Positions 24,901 to 33,729 of a DNA stretch of 64,000 nucleotides are shown here, in pieces. Each line of letters opens with the position of its first letter. Position 1 is the stretch's first letter. The notes under the pieces are model-generated. The model worked only from the letters and a program-made list of their open reading frames with translations. It was not told the origin of the DNA and searched no databases. The translations under genes were made by a program, and so were the position numbers. The stretch is from Nepenthes gracilis (Eukaryota; Streptophyta; Magnoliopsida; Caryophyllales; Nepenthaceae): contig BSYO01000009.1 in assembly GCA_033239525.1 (NCBI GenBank), positions 19,737,299 through 19,801,298 on the forward strand, read 5' to 3'.

Positions 24901-25798
24901 AACTATTTTATTCTCACCTTATTCTATTCCAGCAACCAAACATACCGTAAGGGTTGGATTTCTCTTTCTAAAGAGAAATATAGAGAGAGAAAATTCCAAT
25001 CTGAACCATCAATTATTTATTCATTTATTGTTTATTTTAGTGTGACCATGTTGTTTAAATAACGGTTGCAATTCACCACAAATTATTATTCACTTGCCAT
25101 GAGCACCCCATCAAGTAAAAGCTTCCACAAACAGTAATGGATGAGAATCCCTAATGAATTGGTTCATCAGAAAAGAAAAGGCCTTGTTCTTCAGAAGATC
25201 TGTCTTATGTCTGATATTCCACCAATACCTTTGTTGACTTCAATTGCATGTTATTCAGGAAATTTTGGGTGCTAACCTTATATTTCTTTTTTTCAAGAGT
25301 AATATGACATGGCCATCCTTCTGTCACACATTTGACGTGACGATCTATCATGTTATTCTAGTGTGGACCTATTAGTGTGGATAAATAAAATATCATATTA
25401 TCTGAGGATATCTAAGGAGTGTTCTTGAAACATCTGTCCTTTTTTTCTTGTTATAGAGTTATCTTGTAGGTTTTGCATGTCATTTTGTGGCGGAAGAGTA
25501 CCTCCTGCTTATTGATATGATGGGTACATTTTTATTTTATTGAACATGATTCTATCTGTTTCTGTAATGCAGCACCCCATTTGAGCTACACGATGAAAAC
25601 TATGTTCTAAAGCAAATGAAATTTTGCGAAAGGCCGCTGGATTATGACTCAACACACAATCCCTCGGCCAATGAAGGTGAAGGATCGAGCATGGGCAATG
25701 CATATCAATCTCAAATTCCTCAACTGTCCCAGACAAACACCCCGGTTAGGACCCCTATCTCTCCCCCTCTTCCCAGGATTCTTGAGAACGAACATTGA
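9914..25798 (+). CDS. DPB: DP transcription factor, E2F dimerisation partner (nine coding exons)
   Basis: DP proteins pair with E2F proteins to bind E2F sites in S-phase gene promoters in the nucleus. Coding exons: 9914-10143, 10446-10525, 10711-10754, 15545-15607, 15883-16029, 16123-16191, 16461-16559, 23979-24049, 25573-25798. All junctions keep frame and show GT/AG, giving 342 residues. The order is: Ser-rich N-terminus (1-77), KKKRGQR basic stretch (about 80-86), winged-helix DNA-binding domain (about 97-180) with RRVYD at 149-153, coiled dimerisation segment (about 183-225), and the DP domain ending in VHFDFNSTPFEL (about 235-272). The start at 9914 follows plant DP proteins, which as I recall begin MITGG or MVTGG; the length lies between Arabidopsis DPA and DPB. 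The exon holding the ATG begins at 9884, so 9884-9913 is 5' UTR. Introns reach 7.4 kb and carry transposon relics. No break is visible, so it is probably functional. Confidence 0.95.
10755..15544 (+). other. DP intron 3 (4.8 kb)
   Basis: A large intron between the exon ending TAC AAT GAG and the one starting GTG GCA GAT. Around 11500-11850 it carries loose reiterations of GATAC/TATCG-type words. I recognised no transposon protein, RNA gene or coding exon. The frames at 10657, 13062 and 13262 have no coding signature. Confidence 0.6.
16194..16475. repeat. 141-bp tandem duplication copying the exon 7 acceptor
   Basis: Two adjacent units (16194-16334 and 16335-16475) differ at about 14 of 141 positions by hand count. 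Each ends with the acceptor region and the first 15 bases of DP exon 7 (TACATAGGATATCAT). The first unit starts just after the exon 6 donor GT. The first acceptor is CAG (ends 16319) and the second is AAG (ends 16460). Only the second continues into the rest of exon 7; splicing to the first would meet TGA at 16341-16343 after seven codons. Confidence 0.9.
17560..19732. repeat. Scattered fragments of a common plant repeat
   Basis: Several short stretches share the words TTTACCTAATGGCTTAA and TTGGTTTCTT on the + strand (about 17560-17612, 17779-17822, 19025-19075). The complementary pattern CCCAAA..CTAAG..TATTAGG occurs at about 19371-19398 and 19704-19732. From memory such sequences are widespread in plant genomes as parts of LTR-type repeats. 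No element boundaries can be drawn. Confidence 0.35.
20727..21050. repeat. GGGATGGCAACGGGG-type repeat with internal direct copies
   Basis: The stretch opens with GGGATGGCAACGGGG, which I recall as the end of a common plant dispersed repeat. It contains two imperfect direct copies of a segment reading CCATCCCTGAG..TCGTATCC..CCTGTCAAATTGTT (about 20775-20850 and 20940-21010). The frames across it are not genes. Confidence 0.4.
21960..22175 (+). mobile_element. 5' LTR of a deleted Copia-type element
   Basis: The 216-bp LTR starts TGATAATTATTAAG and ends TTTTTAATA (CA decayed to TA). It is directly followed by a primer site. It parallels the 213-bp LTR at 22792-23004, sharing TAGATTATAT, GATATTTA, TTATTTAGGTTTCT and TATAAATTCA in order. 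Confidence 0.65.
22176..22188 (+). other. Primer binding site, tRNA-iMet type
   Basis: TGGTATTAGAGAC follows the 5' LTR directly. It differs by one C-to-T change over the first twelve bases from TGGTATCAGAGC, the usual site complementary to the 3' end of plant initiator methionine tRNA. Confidence 0.7.
22792..23004 (+). mobile_element. 3' LTR of the deleted Copia-type element
   Basis: The LTR starts TGTTGAATAACATT just after the purine stretch AAGTTTGAGGGAA and ends TTTTTAACA. Length and landmarks match the LTR at 21960-22175. Confidence 0.65.
24449..24945. mobile_element. Palindromic MITE with a TTA microsatellite core
   Basis: The ends GTATGTTTGGTTG and CAACCAAACATAC are exact inverted repeats. 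Further inward, both arms contain GGAAT/ATTCC-rich words and the TTTGGTTA motif with its complement. The core (24578-24770) is mostly (TTA)n. It lies in DP intron 8. Target duplication and superfamily could not be settled. Confidence 0.65.
24578..24770. repeat. (TTA)n microsatellite
   Basis: Interrupted TTA/ATT repeats form the core of the intronic MITE. Confidence 0.9.
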
Positions 25799-27123
25799 GG
25801 GTAAATTCATGCTTTTTCAAACCTAGCCGGAGGTTTTTTTTTTTTTTTTCTCATATGTAAATTCCATATAGATATGCCATCAGTGTAGGGCACCCTCTCA
25901 TGATCCTCTTGAGGATGCGCTCTGAGGTGGAGGAACTCTTTGATTGGGGATGATGGAACTGGGCAAATTATTCCTCTACTTGTGGTGGGGAATCACTAAG
26001 GGTTTAATTTTAATATGCTGTTGTAATTCTTATTCTTCACAGTATTTGTTCTTGTTCTTTTTTATTTTTTATTTTTTATTTTTCCGGTTTGCTATGCATC
26101 TATCATTGTATCAGGTATCAGCGGTTGATCGGCGGTCAATTCACTATTTTTTTTATCCTTTATGATAGTTTGGCTTGAGTTTGCTTTCTCTTTTCCTAGA
26201 CAAGATGATTGCAGTATAGCAGAAGAAATGAAGCAAGCACACTACCATTTGTATTTTCAATGATTAGTCGCAACTCTTCAGTACAGTATATTGAATCCAT
26301 CTCTTTGGGGAAATTATGCAAAATATTTAAAGCATGGTATTACTATATAGTATTTTAATTATTTAAAAGTAATTTTAAATAATGTCAAATTTAATTAATT
26401 AGTAAAATGTGTCATTATTTTGTCATCTTTTTGTAGTCCCTCCACTGTGGCTTATGATTTGGCTCAGAAGTAACTCCTTGAAAGCTTATTTAATAGAAAA
26501 AAATATTCTAGAGTTTGAATTTATTTTATTCTTTTGATTTTAGTAACTAAATGTAATCATTAGGCCCTTGTTTGATATTGACCTAGAAGGATAGTTTGAA
26601 TCTATTTTACTGTCTTGATTTTTTGTAACTATTTTATTATTCAGTATGTTTAGTAATGATAAACTCAGCTGTTTAATTTTGATTCATCTGTTTTGAATAG
26701 TTTTCATTGGCACATAAATGGATGTCTTCAATTGACCCTAAGGGGGGATAGCTAGATCCGGATGAATGGTTGTGCAATACTTTGGCGTTAGGTCAATTGT
26801 GCATGTAATTATACATTGGTTATCAATTGAAATGATTATTATATAGATGATATTTTGAGTCATTATAAATCGGAATTAATTTTTTAGTGGGCCTGGACCC
26901 ATTGATTTGAAGGAGAATCTAAGGGTATTTTGATAATTTTGTTGTTAGAAATAGTTATAATTACTGATTATTCGATTTATGTGGTGTATGTATGTGTAAT
27001 TTCGGCAGAAAAAAATGGGAGGTAATTATGGAAAAGTTGAAACTCTTAAGGCACAATGGAAGCCCTAGTTCACAGGAGACTCTAGTGCCTCTTTATTGAA
27101 AGCCTATCAGCCACCTCTGTTTA
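25799..27123 (+). other. DP 3' UTR and downstream spacer
   Basis: The DP stop is at 25796-25798. The following few hundred bases should be 3' UTR, but no single poly-A signal stands out. The rest, up to the Tat element, is AT-rich with no recognisable gene. Frames at 25944 and nearby are Phe/Tyr-rich and not supported. Confidence 0.5.
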
Positions 27124-27128
27124 CCTTC
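27124..27128. repeat. Target-site duplication, left (Tat element)
   Basis: CCTTC before the left LTR matches CCTTC after the right LTR (36874-36878) exactly. Confidence 0.85.
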
Positions 27129-27852
27129 TATTGGGTTCCATTATCCGGGGACCCTAAAAGGAGTACGGAATAGGATGAATGTTTTGACCTGAGAAGACTA
27201 AGCTATCATATGTTCGAGACCTCATGTAACGCAAAATTTACCGTCCGATAACACACGTGGGGCTAATGACTCACCAAACTCCAAAATAAGCCAAGAAAAG
27301 GCGAGGACTTTCTCTAGTATAGAATGTCAACTCACCAAATTCTAAGAAGTCGTTCTCACACGCCGCCGCTGAATAATTCACCTCAAGCATCGACAAGACT
27401 GCAAAGATGGCCATGGCGGCAAGGATTTCTAACTCACCAAACACGCTAACGTGCACGACACGGCATTGTGTTAGAGGAGTTGGTGGCCGCCCTCCCAAGA
27501 GGCCTCTAGCCGCATGGACGATTATTTGCCCTTATAAATATCCACTTAAGGCATACGGAGAAGGGAAATCGGCAAGTAAAAAGGGCCGAGAAAAAGAATA
27601 GAAAGTGCCTCTAAAACTTTGTACCTTGTAAGAAACAGCGATCAACTAGTAAAGATCTTTCTCCGGCTTCTAGCCTCGTGGTTTTTTCCTCATTTCAAAG
27701 GAGGGTTTTCCACGTAAAACCCTGTGTGTTCTCTCTCTTTCTCTTTCGCAACCCCCACTCGCCCAACAACTCACTTTCTCTTGTGTTGCGCTTGATTCCG
27801 TCCCACTCGACGTCATCACACGTCAAATTGGTGCTCGGACAAGAACGCAACT
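27129..27852 (+). mobile_element. 5' LTR of the Tat element
   Basis: It starts TATTGGGTTCC (TG decayed to TA) and ends AACGCAACT, against TGTTGGGTTCC and AACGCAACA in the 3' LTR. A TATA box (CTTATAAATATCC, from 27531) has its counterpart in the other LTR at 36538. The sequence just after begins TGGGAAGAGGAC; an initial TGG is usual for a primer site, but I cannot name the tRNA. Confidence 0.85.
27530..27542 (+). promoter_or_regulatory. TATA box in the 5' LTR
   Basis: CTTATAAATATCC is the probable core promoter of the retrotransposon; the same words occur in the 3' LTR. Confidence 0.6.
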
Positions 27853-28058
27853 TGGGAAGAGGACTAAAAGTCAACTTCTCACTCTCCTGCACCACGTTTA
27901 ACAACACAAAGACAACCTTTACACCTAAATATACTAATAGTGGCACAGAGCCGCCTCCGGCCGCGAAAGAATTTAAGGAGGGTGTCCCCAACCCCTGTAC
28001 CGGCATCGAGAACCATCCTGATCCAGTTGTACGGGGTTTAGCAACGAAAATAGAAGAA

Positions 28059-29340
28059 ATGTCAAAGGCCATCTTCACCCACTGCGCCAAAGAGGACGAG
28101 AAAGCGAAGGGAGCGCCCTCCAGGGGCTCCCAGGTGGAAATATCTCGAAGCGGAGCAAGAAGGCGCGAGCGCCCAAATAGGGCGCCCGCTCAACAGGAAC
28201 AACCAAGGACGCAGGTTGCCTCAAGTGGAAGGATTCATCGCGGACTAGAGGATCGCCTGGGTCCCCGATCTCAGGGAAGTCAAGACCACCACGCCCGAGA
28301 GGCAACGTATGTGCGCGGGTCCAGAAGGACCCCCGAGAGGCCAGCGAGCCACCAGCCCAACGAGTTGAGGCACCTCCTCAACGCAAGAAGACTGCTCCAC
28401 CCAACGTGGAGGAAAAGTTAGCAAAAGGAGAAAGTATCGGAGCAAGTATTCCCAATCTCCATTTCAACGGACGTCGGGGCAATGGCGCGCCCAAAATTCA
28501 AGATGCCAAACCCGGAGGCTTATGATGGAAGCACCGATCCAATGGATCATCTTAATTTGTTCCGAGAGCATCTGAGTCTCCAAGGTCTAGATGAAGCAAC
28601 TATGTGCCAATGCTTCCCTTTGTCGCTGAAAGGGGACGCAATGGTGTGGTTCTATGGGATGCCTGCGGGCTCCATCAGCACCTTTCATTTTCTGGCGCGG
28701 CAAAGATTCTTTGCTGCGCCCGCCTCTAGCAGGAGGGCGGAGAAACAGCCCTGGCACCTTACTCGCGTGAAGCAGGGTGCCAGGGAGAGCCTGAGGGAAT
28801 TCCTGGCCAGATTCGTGGCCGAGGCCAGGCAAATCCCAAAACTATCGGATGGAGTGAAACTGAACGCTTTCCTGTCTGGCCTGGAGGGAGGTGCTTTCTT
28901 TAAACACCTCATCCACAAGGGCCCTCATACTTTTGAGGAAGCCAAGACCGTAGCAAGGGCCTACATAGCAGCCGAGGAGGCGAATGAAGCAAAGCGCCCG
29001 GAGAAGGGCGAAAATTACCATCGGAGGACGCTGGAAATAAAGAGGAAGGCCGGGGACTATCGTAGTCCCCCATTCGCGATGAAGCACCGTAAGTTTGAGC
29101 CTGCCGTCCGGAGAGACACACCGCCAGTGCAGCTCACTCCTCTAAACGACACCTGCACGAACGTCTGCATCCGAGGGAAAGTTAGCCACTAAGGAATCCA
29201 GATGGAGGTGATCGGACGAAAATCTGCGATTTCGCGGGAGGTCATGCCACTGAAGACTGCAAGTCATTGCAGAGGGAGATTGAAGAACTAATAAAGAGGG
29301 GGCACCTCAACCGCTTCCTGCAAAGACCCGGGCAATTCTC
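28059..29340 (+). pseudogene. gag: Tat-element gag, broken
   Basis: Gag forms the retrotransposon capsid. The capsid core lies at 28482-29192, with the motif sequence YDGSTDPMDHL, then GDAMVWFY and HLTRVKQG. The frame upstream from 28059 is interrupted by TAG at 28419-28421. After the stop at 29190 the frame shifts, and a zinc-knuckle-like stretch CDFAGGHATEDC appears at 29225-29260, followed by LIKRGHLNRFL. Gag is thus damaged by at least one stop and one frameshift. The fragment at 58057-58640 is a diverged relative of the same protein. Confidence 0.88.
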
Positions 29341-29523
29341 CGGAGCAGCAGTCGAGCCTGAGGTTGAACCCCCAAGGAACCGAGTGGCAGCAGGGGTAGT
29401 AAACATGGTGTCGGCCGGGAGAGCAGCCTGGAACCCAGTGCCTCCAAGAGGCCGAGGACGAGTGCTAGGGATGATGTTATATGTTTTAGCAAAGAAGATA
29501 TGACCCATGTAACTTCCCCTCAT

Positions 29524-29660
29524 AGTGACCCTTTGGTTGTAACGACACTCGTTTCAGACGAAGCCAATGACTACCGCATGAAACGAGTCTTTATTGATAA
29601 TAGAAGCTCTTGTACCTCGACGCGCACCTTAAGTTAGGTTTGAGAAAAAGTCAAATGAAA
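29524..29660 (+). pseudogene. Tat-element aspartic protease, altered active site
   Basis: The protease would cut the polyprotein. The segment reads VFIDNRSS at 29587-29610, where the family has an Asp-(Thr/Ser/Asn)-Gly-Ser active site. The Gly is replaced by Arg (AGA), which should abolish activity. Flanking sequence is frameshifted. Confidence 0.7.
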
Positions 29661-29915
29661 GCCCTATGATTGTATGGGCTCTGGGCTGATGAGCCGGTCC
29701 CGAGTCCAATAGATATTGGAAGTCACGCCGGGAACCTATCCGAGGACGGTGTCAGGATCCTCACCTTTCGGTGGTGGACCTCCCGTTGTACAACGCATTC
29801 TTGGACGCCCATGCCTTGCTAGCTTTGAAGCGGTGACTTCCATCCCGCACTTAAAGATGAAATTTCCAACTCCGTTTGGTGTCGGGAAGTCCTCGGCAGA
29901 ATTGTTTGGGAGAAT

Positions 29916-30735
29916 GTGCTACTGGGGTCACGCAAACTCCCTTCCCAGCCGATGGAAGACCTCGATCTCGAGAGACGAGGCAACTCCGCAACAGCGCAAC
30001 CCGGTGATTTAATTCCTTTGGATCCCGAGGACCCTGAGAAGTGCGTCCAGATAGAGAGCTCTCTCGAAGAGTCCGTCCGAGATCAACTCACCAGATTTCT
30101 AAGGTAGAACTCGGACGTATTTGCTTGGTCCCCCGCGAATATGCCAGGCATCTCTCCCGAGACAATAGTGTATAGGCTTGGCGTGGATCCGCACCACAAG
30201 CCTATTAGGCAGAAGCGGAGGAATTACTCGACGGAAAAGCTGGTGGCCGTCCGGGAGGAAGTAAAGAAGCTCCTGGACGCAGGATTCATCCGAGAGGTTC
30301 AATACCCAAACTGGCTCGCTAACGTGGTCATGGTAAAGAAAAACAGTGAAAAATGGAGGATGTGCGTAGACTTCACCGACCTCAACAAAGCTCGCCAAGG
30401 ACGCCTTTCCCTCCCAAGGATCGACCAGTTGGTGGACTCAACGTCCGGCCATGAAAAAATGGACGCCTACTCGGGTACAACCAGATAAAAATGTGTCCCG
30501 AGGACGAAGAGCATACGTCCTTCATGACCGACCAAGGGCTCATAAGGTGATGCCCTTCGGTCTCAAGAACGCAGCGCGATTTACTCAACGGGTCAACAAA
30601 ATGTTCAAGACCAGATCGTGAAATGTGGAAGTCTACGAGACGATTTGCTCGTGAAGAGCACCATCGATCGTAAAACCACATCGAGGATTTCGCGTAAAAC
30701 CTTCCGAGTGTTGAGGGCCACGGAATGAAGTTAAA
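29916..30735 (+). pseudogene. pol: Tat-element reverse transcriptase, frameshifted
   Basis: Reverse transcriptase copies the element RNA. The N-terminal part is clear at 30141-30470 (GFIREVQYPNWLANVVMVKK, then KWRMCVDFTDLNKA and LPRIDQLVDS). It is preceded in the same frame by a stop at 30105-30107. From about 30470 the frame shifts repeatedly: MPFGLKNA appears in another frame near 30549, and the catalytic Tyr-x-Asp-Asp site at 30633-30643 has lost one base. Inactive. Confidence 0.88.
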
Positions 30736-30744
30736 CTAAAACAA

Positions 30745-31401
30745 GTGCACATTTGGGGTGACGTCCGGGAAGTTCCTCGGCTATATAGTGTCAGCGGGAT
30801 CGAGGCGAATCCCGAGAAGATCCAAGCTATCCTAAACATGCAATCTCCCCGGACTGTAAAAGAGGTCCAAAGACTCACTGGGCGGGTGGCCGCCCTTTCC
30901 CGTTTTTTGGCCAAAATGGCCGAGAGACATTTGCCTTTCTTCAAGGCACTCAGAGGACCGAAGACCCAAGGGTTTCATTGGAGCAATGATTGCGAGGAGG
31001 CACTTCAAGGTCTCAAGGCGTATCTTACTAACCCTCCTCTCCTGGCTTCTCCTCAGCCGGGAGAGGAGCTCTATTTGTACCTGTCAGTGACCGACTGGGC
31101 CTTGAGCTCGGCCTTGGTGAGGGAATGCCAAGGGAATCAGCAGCCGGTATACTACGTCAGTAAGATCCTGGCTGACTCGGAGACCCGATATCCGCACACA
31201 GAGAAGATCGCACTGGCACTGGTGTACTCCGCCAGGAAGCTAAGACCTTACTTCCAGGCGCATAAAATAGTGGTCCTGATCGACCAACCGCTAAGGACCG
31301 TTCTCCGTGGCTTCCCGAGGTCTCGGGGACGACCGATAAAATGGGCTATTGAGTTAATCGAATCAATTCAACACCATGAAGGGCTAGGCCCTTGCCAATA
31401 A
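30745..31401 (+). pseudogene. Tat-element connection region and first RNase H
   Basis: This frame carries SVSGIEANPEKIQAIL (thumb/connection region), LSRFLAKMAERHLPFF, and then the RNase H-like stretch PVYYVSKILADSETRYPHTE. It would degrade RNA in RNA:DNA hybrids. It is a continuous 218-codon frame but cut off from the reverse transcriptase by frameshifts, and it ends at a TAA at 31399-31401. Confidence 0.85.
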
Positions 31402-31469
31402 AGAGGCAATCGCGCTTGCCATGATGATTCCGAGAGTATCGAAACTCGCAAGACAAGATTAGCGCCAGC

Positions 31470-31866
31470 ATGGACGCTCCACGTGGACGGCTCCTCCATG
31501 AAGGATGGTTGCGGGGTCGGTGTGGTGCTGCGGACTCCCGTGGGATCAGAAATTAAGTACTCCGTAACCTTGGGGTTTCCAGCCACCAATAACGTCGCGG
31601 AATACGAAGCCTTGATTACAGGACTCCGATTGGCAAAGGAGTGCTCGGCCAAGGACTTGGTGGTTTACAGTGATTCCGAGCTGGTCATCAACCAAGTTCT
31701 CGGGAACTTCGAAGTCAATAATCCTCAGCTCTCCAAATACCTCATGAAGGTAAAGGGGATGACCTCAGACTTTGAGCAAGTGGAATTCATACACATTCTG
31801 AGGACAGAAAACGAAAAGGCGGACACATTAGCAAGGGCAGCAGCGTCCGGGGACCCTGAGCAGTAC
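31470..31866 (+). pseudogene. Second (archaeal-type) RNase H of the Tat element
   Basis: The domain begins WTLHVDGSSMKDGCGVGVVL and continues with NVAEYEALITGLRLA, VYSDSELVINQVLG and ENEKADTLARAA. These are the acidic and helical motifs of a complete second RNase H. Its presence between the first RNase H and integrase marks the Tat lineage. The domain itself is intact in frame with the following integrase. Confidence 0.88.
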
Positions 31867-31889
31867 GCCCGAGGAATGAGGGAAACCCT

Positions 31890-33180
31890 GGAATGGCCGA
31901 CGATAGAGGAGCCAGAGACCAACGTTATGCAGGTGACGAGCGGTGATACCTGGATGACCGCATACTTGAGATACCTCACGGACGGAACTTTGCCCGAGGA
32001 CCCTGTTGAGGCCAAGAGGATCAAGAAGACTGTGGGATGGTACGCCATCGTGGACGGCCGTTTATATCGCCGGGGGTTTTCGGCCCCTTATTTGAGGTGC
32101 CTCACCCGCGAGGAAGCAGAATACGCCCTCCAGGAGGTGCATCTTAGAATCTGTGGGTCTCATATTGGAGGCAAAAATTTGGCGTTCAAAATAATGAGGC
32201 AAGGGTACTACTGGCCCACGATGAAGTATGACGCCATGGACTTTGTGCGTAGGTGCGAGAATTGCCAGATCCACAGCAATTTGAACCGTCAGCCCGACAC
32301 AGAACTCCGGGCATTACAATCTCCGTGGCCTTTCGCACAGTGGGGGCTTGATATCCTCGGACCATTCCCCGTCGCGACCGCTCAAAGAAAGTTCCTGATT
32401 GTCGGGATAGATTACTTCACTAAGTGGGTGGAGGCAACACCCCTTGCGCGAATAACGGAGCAGAACGCAACAGAGTTTCTCCGGCAATGCATCGTCTGTA
32501 GATTTGGGGTCCCTGAATGCGTTATAACCGACAACGGAACACAGGTCACCGGGAAACGGTTTTCTAGGTATTGCGCTCGCCTCAGAATCAATCTGGTCCA
32601 CACATCCGTTGCCTACCCTCGCACCCGGTGTGGAAGTGACGAATCGGACTATCCTGCACGGGCTTAGGACAAAACTGATAGACTCTGGGGGCTCCTGGGC
32701 GGATGAGTTGCCCTCTATCCTCTGGTCTTACAGAACTACCCTGAGAGAATCAACGAAGGAGACCCCTTTTTGCCTTTGCTACGGGGTAGAAACGGTCATA
32801 CCAGTGGAAGTTGGTCTCCCAAGTCTTCGAGTAGAACACTTCGACCCAGTCCTCAATGGCCAAAGGCTCGTGAACACCTTGACTTACTTGAGGAGGCCCG
32901 TGACCGAGCGCAACTTAGCATAGCGATGTATCAACAACGGGTGGCTCGTTACTACAACAAAAAGGTTAAGGCACGGCAGTTTGAGGTTGGGGACTTAGTC
33001 TTAAGAAGCATCGCGGCCACCGGAAAGAATGTAGGCCGAAACAAGCTTTCTCCAAATTGGGAGGGACCCTTCCTGGTCTCGGCAATCCTTCGAAATGGGG
33101 CATACAAGCTACGCAACCAGGAGGGCAAGCTGATCCCTCGGACATGGAACGCCACACATCTCAAGAAATACTATCAGTAA
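31890..33180 (+). pseudogene. Tat-element integrase, frameshifted
   Basis: Integrase inserts the cDNA. Seen in order are an HHCC-type zinc region (GYYWPTMKYDAMDF, then RRCENCQIH, about 32200-32280), the first catalytic Asp in GLDILGPF, the second in ITDNGTQ, and the third acidic residue as VEVTNRT after a frameshift near 32620. A C-terminal GPF-type module (NWEGPFLVSAIL) ends in HLKKYYQ and TAA at 33178-33180. A second frameshift lies near 32880. The element is not active as it stands. Confidence 0.9.
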
Positions 33181-33223
33181 TAGCCAAGAGAAGCCCAGAA
33201 GCGCGCGGAAAAAAAAAAAAAAA

Positions 33224-33570
33224 ACTCGGTCCCGTCCGAGCGGCCCAAAGAGGTCGAATGTAAAGAAACTCGGTTTCGCCGAGCTTACCAAAGAGGTCGA
33301 ATTTAATAAAACTCGGTTCCGGCCCTTGCCCAAAGAGGTCGAATGTAAAGAAACTCGGTTTCGCCCGAGCGGTCCAAGAGGTCGAATTTAATAAAACTCG
33401 GTTCCGTTCGAGCGGCCCAAGAGGTCGAATTTAATAAAACTCGGTTCCGTCCGAGCGGCCCAAGAGGTCGAATTCAATGAAACTCGGTTCCGTCCGAGCG
33501 TCCTGAGAGGTCAAATTTGATAAAACTCGGTTCCGTCCGAGCGGCCTGAGAGGTCGAATTCAAAAACTTG
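33224..33570 (+). repeat. Tandem hairpin repeats after pol, about 43 bp by 8
   Basis: About eight units read roughly ACTCGGTTCCGTCCGAGCGG then CCCAAGAGGTCGAATTTAATAAA. Each good unit holds the inverted repeat CTCGG..CCGAG, able to form a short stem. Early units are more diverged and the 3' units more uniform. Tandem repeats in the 3' untranslated region are known for Tat-lineage elements. Confidence 0.92.
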
Positions 33571-33729
33571 GGTTTATCCAAGCGCCACTAGAGGGAAAAG
33601 CTTAACAAAAGCATACACAGCCAGATGTTGTCAAAAGTTTATGTCTTATTCATCAAAGAATACATATACGAAAAAAAAAATCTAAGGAGCTGGGGGCTGG
33701 CTTCCTGAAAATTTTCCCTGGTAGACGGA

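Noticed and set aside
31368..31652. Minus-strand and alternative frames across the Tat pol region
   Set aside because: They are shadows of the recognised RNase H and integrase frames.
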